A stretch of DNA of 64,000 nt from Micromonospora zamorensis (GTDB lineage: Bacteria; Actinomycetota; Actinomycetes; Mycobacteriales; Micromonosporaceae). The DNA lies in the NCBI RefSeq assembly GCF_900090275.1, contig NZ_LT607755.1, forward strand, positions 6,944,001-7,008,000. The letters run 5' to 3'. A program made the position numbers and the translations under genes. Below, in pieces: positions 8,514-16,466 of this stretch (the stretch's first letter is position 1; each line of letters opens with the position of its first letter). Under the pieces are notes generated by a model that was not told the origin of the DNA, did no database searches, and saw nothing but the letters and a program-made list of their open reading frames with translations.

Positions 8514-8770
8514 TGTGCCACCTTCGTTCGCGACTGCGGGGCTCGCAGAAACTCGCCATGCCCGGCCACGGAACCTCCTTGACGCAACGTGTCACCGCAC
8601 CGCCCCAGGCTGGTCCGGCCGCTGTCGTACCTCACCTGAGAGCCTACGTCTAAGGGAGCCCTAACCATCCCCGGAGGTCCGCCGACTGGGACCCCTAACC
8701 GCTGCGGATTGCCCCGGTTTGCGGTGTTACGCCCCGCCCGCCGTAATTCAGATCACCACCGGATCACCAC

Positions 8771-8801
8771 GGCGACCCCGACCGGGTGCGGCGGGGTCGC
8801 C
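8771..8801. terminator. Hairpin after the secreted-protein gene
   Basis: GGCGACCCCG (8771-8780) pairs perfectly with CGGGGTCGCC (8792-8801) across an 11-nt loop. It begins 7 bp past the stop at 8808 on the minus strand. Confidence 0.7.
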
Positions 8802-8807
8802 GGGCGA

Positions 8808-10238
8808 TCACTCGACCGGGTTGGGCGCGGGCCCGGGCGCCGGGCCGTTGAGGCGGCGGCGCAGCGAGACAGTGGCCAGGGTGAGGGCGAGCACCACCAG
8901 CAGCGTGGAGACCACGATCAGGATGATCGCGGTGCGCTGCACCGAGGTCATCCCGCCGTCGCCGTTGGCAGCACCCCCGGGGAGTACGCCCTGGGAACCG
9001 GTCGGTGCGGGCGGTGAGACCACCGGCGTGGCCAGCGCGGCCGCAGCGGTGATCCGGAAGCTCATCTGGAGTTGCCGGGTCGCGCCGCTGCGTGGGTCGA
9101 GTTGACCGATCAGGGCACCGGACAGCGGTGCCGCCCGCTGGGCCTCCGGCGTCGCCTCCACCGGCAGCCGCAACTCGGCGGTCTTACCCGCCGCCACCAG
9201 ACCCGCGTCGCAGCGGGTCCGGGTCGGGTCGACCGCCACGCAGCCGGGCGGCGGAGTCGGAACGGTCACCCCGGGTGGCAGCACGACCTCGACCCGGCCG
9301 GTGGCGTCCACCGCGCCGGTGTTGCCCAGTCGGAGCGCGAGGGTGCTGGCGGCACCGCTGATGTCGAAGGCCACCTCGTCGGCGGCGAGAGCGATCCCGG
9401 CCGCCGGCGGGCCGGGCGGGAAGAGCACCGCGAAGCCCTGGTCGTCCTTTGCTTCCCCGGGCACTCCCGGCGCGTCCGCGACGACCTGGACGGAGCCGGC
9501 GAGCGGCATCTGCTTCCACGCGCTGCCGTCGACCCGCAGGCGGAGCAGGGCGCTGAACCGTACGCCCGCCTCGGCTGTCCAGGCCCCACAGCGGTACGTG
9601 CCGTTACCGGCGGCGGTGCAGCCCTTCGTGCCGACGTCGGTCAGCCCGGCCGGCAGCGTGTACGAGAGCCGGATCCGCTGCGCGGTCGTGCCCGTGTTGT
9701 TGACGGTGACCTGCAACGTGGTGGCCGTGCTGGCGGCGTTCCAGTAGGCCTCGGTGAGGGTGACGTCCTGGGTGGTGACCTGGACGCCCAACGGGCTCGG
9801 CGGCGGCGCCGCCGAGCCTGGGGGAGGCGGGCGGACCGGCGGGACCGGGGGTGGCGGCGCGATCGGGGGCACGGCTGTCGGTGGTCCGCCGGGCGCGGGC
9901 GCGGTGGTGGTCGGTGCCGGAGGCACCTCCGGGGCGGTGGTCACCGGTGGCGGTGGCGTCGTCTCCGGCGCGGGTGCGGTGGTCTCCGGCGCCGGGTCGG
10001 TGGGCACCGGATCCGTCGGCTCCTCGGTCGGGGTCGGATCCTGCGACGCGGTGGTCTCCGGTTCGCTGACCGGGTCGGTGACCATCACGACCGGCTCGGG
10101 TTCCGGCGTCGCCGCGTTGGCTCCGGTCGGTCCCACGGCGAGCGCCGTGAGCAGGCCGAGCGCGAGCGCGGCCGCCAGCGAGGGCGCGGTACGCCGCACC
10201 TCCGCCCGGAGACCGGGCAATGCCTTCACGCGGGCCAT
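8808..10238 (-). CDS. Secreted, membrane-anchored Pro/Thr-rich surface protein
   Basis: A 476-aa protein. It has a Sec signal peptide with cleavage predicted after GANA (about residue 42), then a long low-complexity Pro/Thr/Glu stalk (to about 150), then two beta-sandwich domains resembling DUF11/CARDB modules (around TTQDVTLTEAYWNAAS and ALAADEVAFDISG). A C-terminal helix (IILIVVSTLLVVLALTLATV) is followed by a short basic tail. There is no LPXTG motif, so anchoring is by the helix. The ATG at 10238 has GGAGG 7 nt upstream; the frame extends to 10295 but without support. It is probably a cell-surface adhesive or structural protein (inference). Confidence 0.8.
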   Translation of the reverse strand: MARVKALPGLRAEVRRTAPSLAAALALGLLTALAVGPTGANAATPEPEPVVMVTDPVSEPETTASQDPTPTEEPTDPVPTDPAPETTAPAPETTPPPPVTTAPEVPPAPTTTAPAPGGPPTAVPPIAPPPPVPPVRPPPPGSAAPPPSPLGVQVTTQDVTLTEAYWNAASTATTLQVTVNNTGTTAQRIRLSYTLPAGLTDVGTKGCTAAGNGTYRCGAWTAEAGVRFSALLRLRVDGSAWKQMPLAGSVQVVADAPGVPGEAKDDQGFAVLFPPGPPAAGIALAADEVAFDISGAASTLALRLGNTGAVDATGRVEVVLPPGVTVPTPPPGCVAVDPTRTRCDAGLVAAGKTAELRLPVEATPEAQRAAPLSGALIGQLDPRSGATRQLQMSFRITAAAALATPVVSPPAPTGSQGVLPGGAANGDGGMTSVQRTAIILIVVSTLLVVLALTLATVSLRRRLNGPAPGPAPNPVE

Positions 10239-10353
10239 CTGTCCTCCGTGCCGTGGGTGGGGGTCCAGTATTCGGTAACAGTTGCCCTGGTGCACTAGTC
10301 CCGTCCGGAAACAAATCCGTAACGTGTTTGGGACGACGCCTCCGGGCGGACGG

Positions 10354-10359
10354 TAGGCT
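10354..10359 (+). promoter_or_regulatory. -10-like TAGGCT of the orphan nuoA
   Basis: TAGGCT ends 8 nt before the GTG start of nuoA. This suggests that nuoA has its own, probably leaderless, promoter. Confidence 0.5.
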
Positions 10360-10367
10360 CCCGAACT

Positions 10368-10745
10368 GTGACCGGATACCTGGGCTCGTACGCGACGCTC
10401 GGGCTCTTACTGCTCGCCAGCGTCCTGTTCTTCGTTACGGCGTTCTCGGCCAACCGGGTGTTACGTCCCGCGCGTCCGGCCGACCCGCCCGGCAAACGGA
10501 CCAGCTACGAGTGCGGTCTCGACCCGGTCGGCGCGGACTGGGCGCAGATGCAGATCCGCTACTACGTGTACGCGTACCTGTACGTGCTGTTTGCGGTCGA
10601 GGCGGTGTTCCTCTTCCCCTGGGCGGTGGTCTTCGACCGGCCGGGCTTCGGCCTGGTGACGGTGGTGGAGATGGCGGTGTTCGTGGCGGTGCTCGCGCTC
10701 GGCATCCTCTATGCCTGGCGCAGGAACATCCTCCGCTGGACCTGA
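10368..10745 (+). CDS. nuoA: NADH-quinone oxidoreductase subunit A, standing alone
   Basis: A 125-aa three-helix membrane subunit of respiratory complex I. It carries the family signatures YECGLDPVG and QIRYYVYAYLYVLFAVEA. Length and motifs are normal. What is odd is the context: nuoA is normally first in a nuoA-N operon, but here the next gene is folP on the opposite strand 67 bp away, and no other nuo gene is in the window. It lies 1.9 kb from korAB. In Streptomyces coelicolor, from memory, korAB sit near a second, incomplete nuo cluster, so this could be a relic of such an arrangement. Confidence 0.93.
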   Translation: MTGYLGSYATLGLLLLASVLFFVTAFSANRVLRPARPADPPGKRTSYECGLDPVGADWAQMQIRYYVYAYLYVLFAVEAVFLFPWAVVFDRPGFGLVTVVEMAVFVAVLALGILYAWRRNILRWT

Positions 10746-10812
10746 GCGTCACGACCTCCGGCGATCGTGTCGGCCCGCCCGGCCGTTAGCGGTCGGTTAC
10801 GGCGACGACCGG

Positions 10813-11682
10813 TCAGGCCAGCCCTCGGCGGGTCGCTGCCGGCGGGCGGTCACCCCGGATCGAGGCCACCATGTCCAGCACCCGGCGGGTGGGGCCGACC
10901 TGGTGGGCCCGGAAGACCCGGGCGCCCAGCCAGGCCGACACCGCCGTCGCGGCCAGCGTCCCCTCCAGCCGTTCGGCCACCGGCAGGTCCAGCGTCTCGC
11001 CGACGAAGTCCTTGTTGGAGAGCGCCACCAGCACCGGCCAGCCGGTCGAGGTCAGCTCGTCCAGTCGGTGGGTGATCTCCAGGGAATGCCGGGTGTTCTT
11101 GCCGAAGTCGTGTGCCGGGTCGATGAGGATGCCGTCGGGGCGTACCCCTGCCGCCACCGCGCGCTCGGCGAGCCCGGTCACCGTCGTCACCACGTCGGCG
11201 ACCACGTCGTCGAAGGCGGCCCGGTGTGGCCTGGTCCGGGGGACCAGGCCACCGGCGTGCGAACAGACCAGGCCCGCGCCGGTCTGCGCGGCCACCCGGG
11301 CCAGCGCCGGGTCGGCACCCGACCAGGTGTCGTTGAGCAGGTCGGCGCCGGCCGCCACGGCCTCCGTGGCCACCTCGGCGCGCCAGGTGTCGATGGAGAT
11401 GACCACCTCCGGGAACGCGGCCCGGACGGCGGCGATGGTGTCCACCGTGCGCCGGATCTCCTCGGCGGCGCCCACGTCCGCGCCGGGGCCGGCCTTGACC
11501 CCGCCGATGTCGATGATGGCCGCGCCCTCGGCCACCGCCCGCTCCACCGCGCGCAGGGCGCTGTCGGCGGCGAAGGTGGCCCCCCGGTCGAAGAACGAGT
11601 CCGGCGTGCGGTTGATGATCGCCATCACCACCAGCTCGCCGGGGGCGAACGTGCGCCCACCCAGCCGAAGCGCCCCCGCCAT
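10813..11682 (-). CDS. folP2: Dihydropteroate synthase-like protein, FolP2 type
   Basis: A 289-aa TIM-barrel protein of the DHPS family. The pterin-binding loops are altered: INRTPDSFFDRG replaces the usual NVTPDSFSDGG, and DIGGVKAGPGAD replaces DIGGESTRPGA, so the Ser-Thr-Arg-Pro stretch that contacts pABA and sulfonamides is missing. The neighbours (DivIVA-like, tagI, DUF3117) match the folP2 locus of M. tuberculosis (Rv1207), and mycobacterial FolP2 has no demonstrable DHPS activity. A housekeeping folP1 is therefore expected elsewhere. AGGAGG stands 5 nt before the ATG. Confidence 0.88.
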   Translation of the reverse strand: MAGALRLGGRTFAPGELVVMAIINRTPDSFFDRGATFAADSALRAVERAVAEGAAIIDIGGVKAGPGADVGAAEEIRRTVDTIAAVRAAFPEVVISIDTWRAEVATEAVAAGADLLNDTWSGADPALARVAAQTGAGLVCSHAGGLVPRTRPHRAAFDDVVADVVTTVTGLAERAVAAGVRPDGILIDPAHDFGKNTRHSLEITHRLDELTSTGWPVLVALSNKDFVGETLDLPVAERLEGTLAATAVSAWLGARVFRAHQVGPTRRVLDMVASIRGDRPPAATRRGLA

Positions 11683-11837
11683 GCCGCCTCCTGAGAGTCC
11701 GCGCCGTCGCCGCCGCGTCGGCCGGTCCCGACGCTAGTCGGTCGACGGAGGAGAACCGTGGGCGGGAGTCCGCACCGATCATGATCGGAACGGGTGGCGG
11801 GGTCGCTCCTGGCCGGCTGCCATGCCACGATCAGTAC

Positions 11838-12476
11838 ATGGGTCAGCTTCTGCTCCTTCTGGTCGTGGCATTGACCGTCGCGGCGGTGATATTCGGCGTG
11901 ACGGTGCTGGTCAGCGGCCGCGATCCCGGCCTGGTGCCCACCGAACCGGACTCCCAGGCCGTGGCGTTGCCGGGCACCCGTCCGCTGCGCGAATCCGACG
12001 TGGGGGCGGTCCGTTTCGACACCGGGTTGCGCGGGTACCGGATGGCCCAGGTCGATCAGGCGATGCGCCGCGCCGCCTACGACATCGGCTACAAGTCCGA
12101 GCTGATCGGCGTACTGGAGGCGGAGGTCACCGCGTTGCGTGAAGGCCGCACCGACGACGCGGAGGCGCTGCGCCAGGCCCGTGAGCAGTCCGCCAGCAAG
12201 GCGACGAACGCGGACGTGACCGACCCGGACGACAACGCGTCATCGACCGATGTCGTGGGTTCCGACGCCGGCCCGCTGCCCGCCGCCACGTCGTCTCCGG
12301 CGGATTCCGACGGCGTGGCCCCGCTCGACGGCGAGCCGACCGATCGTGAGCCGACCGATCGTGAGCCGACCGACGGCGATCGTGAGCCGACCGACGGCGA
12401 TCGTGAGCAGACCGACGGCACGTCCGCCGACGGCACCGGGCAGCGCGACGTGGTGGTCCGGTCGGAGTCGGCGTGA
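11838..12476 (+). CDS. Membrane-anchored DivIVA-domain protein
   Basis: A 212-aa protein. One N-terminal helix (MGQLLLLLVVALTVAAVIFG) is followed by a DivIVA-type segment (FDTGLRGYRMAQVDQAMRR, then a coiled coil) and an acidic tail containing tandem REPTD/REPTDGD repeats (about 12340-12420). It corresponds in order and content to Rv1209. DivIVA domains mark curved membranes and division or polar-growth sites; a role there is inferred. The ATG at 11838 puts the helix at the N-terminus; an in-frame ATG at 11781 adds 19 unlikely residues. It overlaps the next gene by 4 bp. Confidence 0.85.
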   Translation: MGQLLLLLVVALTVAAVIFGVTVLVSGRDPGLVPTEPDSQAVALPGTRPLRESDVGAVRFDTGLRGYRMAQVDQAMRRAAYDIGYKSELIGVLEAEVTALREGRTDDAEALRQAREQSASKATNADVTDPDDNASSTDVVGSDAGPLPAATSSPADSDGVAPLDGEPTDREPTDREPTDGDREPTDGDREQTDGTSADGTGQRDVVVRSESA

Positions 12477-12970
12477 CCGACCCGGTAGGCGCTGACGATC
12501 TTCGGGAGGCAGCCCAACCCGGCGCCGGCGAGGTGACCGCCACGGTGATCGTCGACGCACCGGCGGAGCAGGTCTTCGCCGCGCTGCTCGCCTGGGAGCG
12601 CCAGTCCGACTGGATCCCGTTCACCCGTGTCCGGGTGGTCGAGGGTGACGGGCGCGAGGGCAGCCGGATCGAGGCGGTGACCGCGGTAGGCCGGGCCACG
12701 CTGCGCGACGAGATGCGGGTGGTCCGGGTCGACGAACCGTACGAGATCGGCGTCGTGCACCACGGTCAGTTGCTGCGTGGCCCGGGCGTGCTGCGCTGCA
12801 CCCAGCTGGGCCGGGCCCGCACCCAGGTCGTCTGGCACGAGTGGTTCCATCTGCCGGGCGGCCGGGCCGGTCGACTGGCCTGGCCGCTGCTCTGGCCCGG
12901 CTCCAAGCTCGGCCTCACCCAGGCGCTGAAGAGGTTCGCCCGTCTGGTCGAGCAGGGCCAACTGCCCTGA
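12473..12970 (+). CDS. SRPBCC (polyketide cyclase/START-like) protein
   Basis: A 165-aa helix-grip protein starting TVIVDAPAEQVFAALLAWER, typical of the SRPBCC superfamily, whose members bind hydrophobic ligands in an internal cavity. The GTG start overlaps the stop of the DivIVA-like gene (GTGA), so it is co-translated with it. Its last 56 bp overlap the end of the convergent sterol-desaturase-like gene. The ligand cannot be predicted from the sequence. Confidence 0.85.
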   Translation: MTDPVGADDLREAAQPGAGEVTATVIVDAPAEQVFAALLAWERQSDWIPFTRVRVVEGDGREGSRIEAVTAVGRATLRDEMRVVRVDEPYEIGVVHHGQLLRGPGVLRCTQLGRARTQVVWHEWFHLPGGRAGRLAWPLLWPGSKLGLTQALKRFARLVEQGQLP

Positions 12971-13808
12971 CCGCGCCCGGTGCCGGCTGCCAGCCCGGCG
13001 CTCGGAAGAGGTGCCCGACCCGATGCCGCCAGGTCGCCGCGGTGCGGAGGTCCCGGGCGATCGAGGCGTACTCGTGGAAGGCCACCCGGACGGGGTTGTA
13101 GCTGCCGACGTTCTTGGTGAGGCCGTACACGCAGCGCTCCCGCTCGGCGGCGAACGAGCCGAAGAGCCGGTCCCAGACGATCAGGATGCCGCCGAAGTTG
13201 CGGTCCAGGTAGCCGCCCTGGGAGGCGTGGTGCACCCGGTGGTGCGACGGGGTGTTGAACACCGCCTCGTACCAGCGCGGCATGCGGTCGATGCGTTCGG
13301 TGTGGATCCAGAACTGGTAGAGCAGGTTGACCGAGCCGCAGAACGCGACCACCGCCGGGTGTACGCCGATGAGGATCAGCGGGATGTAGAAGACCCAACT
13401 GGTCAGCCCGGTCCACGGTTGGCGCAGCGCCGTGGAGAGGTTGAACCGCTGCGACGAGTGGTGCACCACGTGCGAGGCCCAGAGGATCCGGATCACGTGG
13501 TGGCCGCGATGGGACCAGTAGTAGAAGAAGTCCTGCGCGAGCAGGATCAGCGGCCAGGTCCACCAGACCTCGGCCACCCGCAGCGGGGTGAGCGCGTAGA
13601 GCAGCGCGTACGCGGCGGCGATCGGCACCTTCCAGAGCAGGTCGGTGAAGATGCTGCCCAGGCCCATCGCCATGCTGGTCGCGGTGTCGGCGCCGCCGTA
13701 GCCGACCTCGTCGTCGTCTCGGTGCAGCAGGTAGGAGACCCGCTCCAGCACGATGAGCAACACGAAGGCCGGGATCGACCAGGCGATGACGTCCGGGAAT
13801 TCTTTCAT
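12915..13808 (-). CDS. Sterol desaturase / fatty acid hydroxylase family protein
   Basis: A 297-aa integral membrane di-iron enzyme. The histidine clusters of the family are all present: HRGHH, HVVHHSS and HHRVHHAS, which bind two irons at the cytoplasmic face. Hydrophobic helices span the first 180 residues. Such enzymes hydroxylate or desaturate lipids, so membrane lipid tailoring is likely. The C-terminal 18 codons overlap the convergent SRPBCC gene by 56 bp. The substrate is unknown. Confidence 0.88.
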   Translation of the reverse strand: MKEFPDVIAWSIPAFVLLIVLERVSYLLHRDDDEVGYGGADTATSMAMGLGSIFTDLLWKVPIAAAYALLYALTPLRVAEVWWTWPLILLAQDFFYYWSHRGHHVIRILWASHVVHHSSQRFNLSTALRQPWTGLTSWVFYIPLILIGVHPAVVAFCGSVNLLYQFWIHTERIDRMPRWYEAVFNTPSHHRVHHASQGGYLDRNFGGILIVWDRLFGSFAAERERCVYGLTKNVGSYNPVRVAFHEYASIARDLRTAATWRHRVGHLFRAPGWQPAPGAVRAVGPARPDGRTSSAPG

Positions 13809-13932
13809 CGCGCGGCCTCCGCTCGCCGTCGCCGGTCGGGGCGCACCGCTGGGTGACCCCGAGCTACCGGTCGGTAACCAGCACCTTAGGCAGCCGAACG
13901 CCCGGTGGCAATGGGGTGTCGGTGCGATGCCC

Positions 13933-13938
13933 TAGCGT
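13933..13938 (+). promoter_or_regulatory. -10-like TAGCGT of tagI
   Basis: TAGCGT ends 7 nt before the GTG chosen as the tagI start (13946). This spacing decides the start in favour of 13946 over the GTG at 13937, which overlaps the hexamer. Confidence 0.5.
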
Positions 13939-13945
13939 GTACGAG

Positions 13946-14527
13946 GTGACAGACCTGGTGATCGGCGCCGACGGCCTGGCGCGCTGCGCGTGGGGGTCGA
14001 GCACCCCCGACTACGCCGTCTACCACGACACCGAGTGGGGGCGGCCGCTGCGCGGCGACGACGCGCTCTACGAGCGGATGACGCTGGAGGCGTTCCAGTC
14101 AGGCCTGTCCTGGTTGACCATCCTGCGCAAGCGCCCGGCGTTCCGGCTGGCCTTCGACGAGTTCCACCTCCCGACCGTCGCCGTATACGGCGACGCCGAC
14201 GTGACCCGGCTGCTGGCCGACGCGGGCATCGTCCGTAACCGGGCCAAGATCGAGGCGGCGATCGCCAACGCCCGCGCCGCACTGGAGCTGCCGGAGGGGC
14301 TGTCCGCGCTGCTCTGGTCCTTCGCTCCGGAGCGCCGGCCGGCCCGTCCCGCCTCGTTCGCCGAGCTGGCGCCGATCACCGGAGAGTCGACGGCGATGGC
14401 CAAGGCGCTCAAGAAGCGCGGCTTCCGGTTCGTGGGCCCGACCACCGCGTACGCGCTGATGCAGGCCACCGGCATGGTCGACGATCACATCGTCGGCTGT
14501 CACGTCACGCTCCCATCGGCGACATGA
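13946..14527 (+). CDS. tagI: DNA-3-methyladenine glycosylase I
   Basis: A 193-aa base-excision repair glycosylase that removes 3-methyladenine. The family zinc ligands are present: Cys in LARCAWG, His in YHDTEWG, and the C-terminal His/Cys in HIVGCHV. The pocket motif FQSGLSWLTILRKRPAFR is also intact. It corresponds to Rv1210 in the conserved folP2 neighbourhood. The start is uncertain: GTG 13946 (leaderless) or GTG 13937. The next gene begins 4 bp downstream, so the two form an operon. Confidence 0.94.
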   Translation: MTDLVIGADGLARCAWGSSTPDYAVYHDTEWGRPLRGDDALYERMTLEAFQSGLSWLTILRKRPAFRLAFDEFHLPTVAVYGDADVTRLLADAGIVRNRAKIEAAIANARAALELPEGLSALLWSFAPERRPARPASFAELAPITGESTAMAKALKKRGFRFVGPTTAYALMQATGMVDDHIVGCHVTLPSAT

Positions 14528-14531
14528 TGAG

Positions 14532-15164
14532 ATGGCTGACATGACGACCGAGACCGCTCACCGGGCCGGTGGCCCCGGCCGTGCCGACGGGGTGGGCACC
14601 TGGGCCGTGCTGCTGCCAGCCGAACGGTACGAAGCCGAGCGGCTCGTGCACCACGACACGCTGGAGCTGACCGGTCTGACCGACGTCGTCCGACCGGGCC
14701 CGGGAGACCAGGTGGCGGTGCTGGTCGACGCGCCGCCGCGGCTGGTGGCGCTCGGTCGGGTCGCCGCGACGGGTCAACGCCACCGGGAAGACCCGGACGA
14801 CCCGCAGTCCGACGTCGAGCCGGGGACGCTCGTCGTGGCGTACACCCGCAGGATCTTCGACGAGCCGGCGCCGGCCGACCTGCTGATGCTCGACGGGCCG
14901 GTCACCGCGCTGGAGCCGGCGGCCTTCCGGGCGCTGGCCGACCAGCTCGGCCCGCCCCCGGCGCGGCGCACCTGGCTGGTCAGCCTCGACCTGCCCATCG
15001 AGGCCGCCACGCCGGCCGAGGCGGTCCGGCTGTTCTGGTCCTACGTGCAGGAGCTGGGCCCCCGCGAGCTGCCCGCCTTCGTCTCGCCGGCCGGCGACGA
15101 GCTGGCCATGCAGGCGTTCGTGCTGGGCGCAGAGGCCAATCAGGACCCGGAAGAGGACGACTAG
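14532..15164 (+). CDS. Conserved hypothetical protein, operon partner of tagI
   Basis: A 210-aa soluble acidic protein that I do not recognise. The N-terminal half reads as a small beta domain (WAVLLPAERYEAERLVHHD, DQVAVLVDAPPRLVALGRV), which resembles EVE/PUA-like folds in rhythm only. The C-terminal half is helical and ends in an acidic tail. It follows tagI by 4 bp, which makes a role with DNA repair or nucleic-acid binding possible but unproven. Its TAG stop forms the outer base pairs of the terminator hairpin. Confidence 0.65.
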   Translation: MADMTTETAHRAGGPGRADGVGTWAVLLPAERYEAERLVHHDTLELTGLTDVVRPGPGDQVAVLVDAPPRLVALGRVAATGQRHREDPDDPQSDVEPGTLVVAYTRRIFDEPAPADLLMLDGPVTALEPAAFRALADQLGPPPARRTWLVSLDLPIEAATPAEAVRLFWSYVQELGPRELPAFVSPAGDELAMQAFVLGAEANQDPEEDD

Positions 15165-15213
15165 GGCGTGTTTCGGGAGTGTCGGCCGGCCAGCACTTCC
15201 GAAACACGCCCTA
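15162..15213. terminator. Bidirectional terminator including both stop codons
   Basis: A 20-bp stem with one G-T pair (15162-15181 with 15194-15213) around a 12-nt loop. The outermost bases are the TAG stops of the two convergent genes, one on each strand. Confidence 0.88.
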
Positions 15214-16452
15214 AAACAGCTTGTCCACTCGGCCCCGCCAGTCGGCGAGGATCGGGCCCGGGTCGGTGTCCAGCACCCGTTCCAGCAGGGTGGCGTAGAC
15301 GTCCCGGAAGTCGGTGGTGAACTTCAGGTCGCCGTCGTCGAGGTCGGTGAGGCTCGGCGCCGCTCCGTGCCAACCGCCGCGTACGCCCGCGCCGAGCAGC
15401 AGCACGTCCGAGGCGGTGCCGTGGTCGGTGCCGTCCGAGGCGTTCGCCCGTACGCGCCGGCCGAACTCGGAGTAGACCGCCACCACCACCTTCCGACCCG
15501 CCTCGGTGCGGCTCATCCGGTCGGCGAACCCGGTCAACGCCCGGTCCAGTTGGCCCAGCAGGACGGCCTGCAACTGCTTCTCGTCCGCGTGCGTGTCGAA
15601 GCCACCGAGCGACACCGAGAACGCCCGCGTGGACACTCCCGCCTCGACGCACTGCGCGACCAGGTCCAGCTGCGCGTCCAGCGGGGTGCGTGCCCCGCCC
15701 GTCGCCGTGGCCGGCGCCTGCTCGCCGTCCGGGTCCGCCGTGTCCGGGTCGGCGGCGTCGCGTACCTGGCGGATCATCTCGTCCACCGACCGCAGGTCGG
15801 CGAAGCAGGCGGCGGCCCGGCTCCGGGCCGCCGACTCATCGGCCTGGGCGGCGGCGAGCGCGGCCAGCGTCTCCGCGGACAGGCCCTTGGCGGCCTTCCG
15901 TTCGGTCACCGGCACAGCGGCGCCGGCACTCTGCGCCCCGGCCAGCAGCGGCGGCAGCGCCGGCTCGAAGGAGACCGCCAGCCGGGGGTCGCCGCCGGCG
16001 GAGTCCAGCCAACGGCCCAGCCACCCGGTGTTGCCCGGCCGGTCCGGCTGCGCGGTGTGCCAGATGTCCATCGACCGGAAGTGGCTGCGATCCGGCTTCG
16101 GGTAGCCGACCCCGCGCACGATCGCCAGCCCGCCGCCGGACCAGCGCCGGTGCAGGCCGGCCAGCGCCGGGTTGAGACCGAAGTCGTCGTCCAACCGCAG
16201 CACCTCCCCGTCCGGGTACGCCAGCTCGGGGCGGGCCGCCCGGTAGGCCGGGTCGCCGTACGGGATGACCGTGTTGAGCCCGTCGTTGCCGCCGTAGAGG
16301 GTCACCAGCACCAGCGTGCGGGCCTGCGGATCGCGGTCCCCGCTGGTGTCCAACAGGTCCCGCAGGCTGTACGCGCCGGCTCCGGCGGCCAGCGCGCCCG
16401 CGCCGACCACCCCGCTGGTCAGCAGGAACCTGCGTCGGGTCAGGGTGTCCAT
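15211..16452 (-). CDS. DUF1501 protein with Tat signal
   Basis: A 413-aa exported protein of the DUF1501 (sulfatase/alkaline-phosphatase-like) family. It begins with a twin-arginine signal, TRRRFLLTSGVVGAG, followed by the family hallmarks LVTLYGGNDGLNTV, HFRSMDIWHTAQ, SLGGFDTH and SEFGRR. It partners with the DUF1800 gene 14 bp upstream, as in most genomes that have either. The ATG at 16452 has GGAGGAG before it. The frame is open further upstream (to 17499), but that part is antisense-like and lies over the DUF1800 gene. Its biological role is unknown. Confidence 0.9.
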   Translation of the reverse strand: MDTLTRRRFLLTSGVVGAGALAAGAGAYSLRDLLDTSGDRDPQARTLVLVTLYGGNDGLNTVIPYGDPAYRAARPELAYPDGEVLRLDDDFGLNPALAGLHRRWSGGGLAIVRGVGYPKPDRSHFRSMDIWHTAQPDRPGNTGWLGRWLDSAGGDPRLAVSFEPALPPLLAGAQSAGAAVPVTERKAAKGLSAETLAALAAAQADESAARSRAAACFADLRSVDEMIRQVRDAADPDTADPDGEQAPATATGGARTPLDAQLDLVAQCVEAGVSTRAFSVSLGGFDTHADEKQLQAVLLGQLDRALTGFADRMSRTEAGRKVVVAVYSEFGRRVRANASDGTDHGTASDVLLLGAGVRGGWHGAAPSLTDLDDGDLKFTTDFRDVYATLLERVLDTDPGPILADWRGRVDKLF

Positions 16453-16466
16453 GTCGACTCCTCCGC

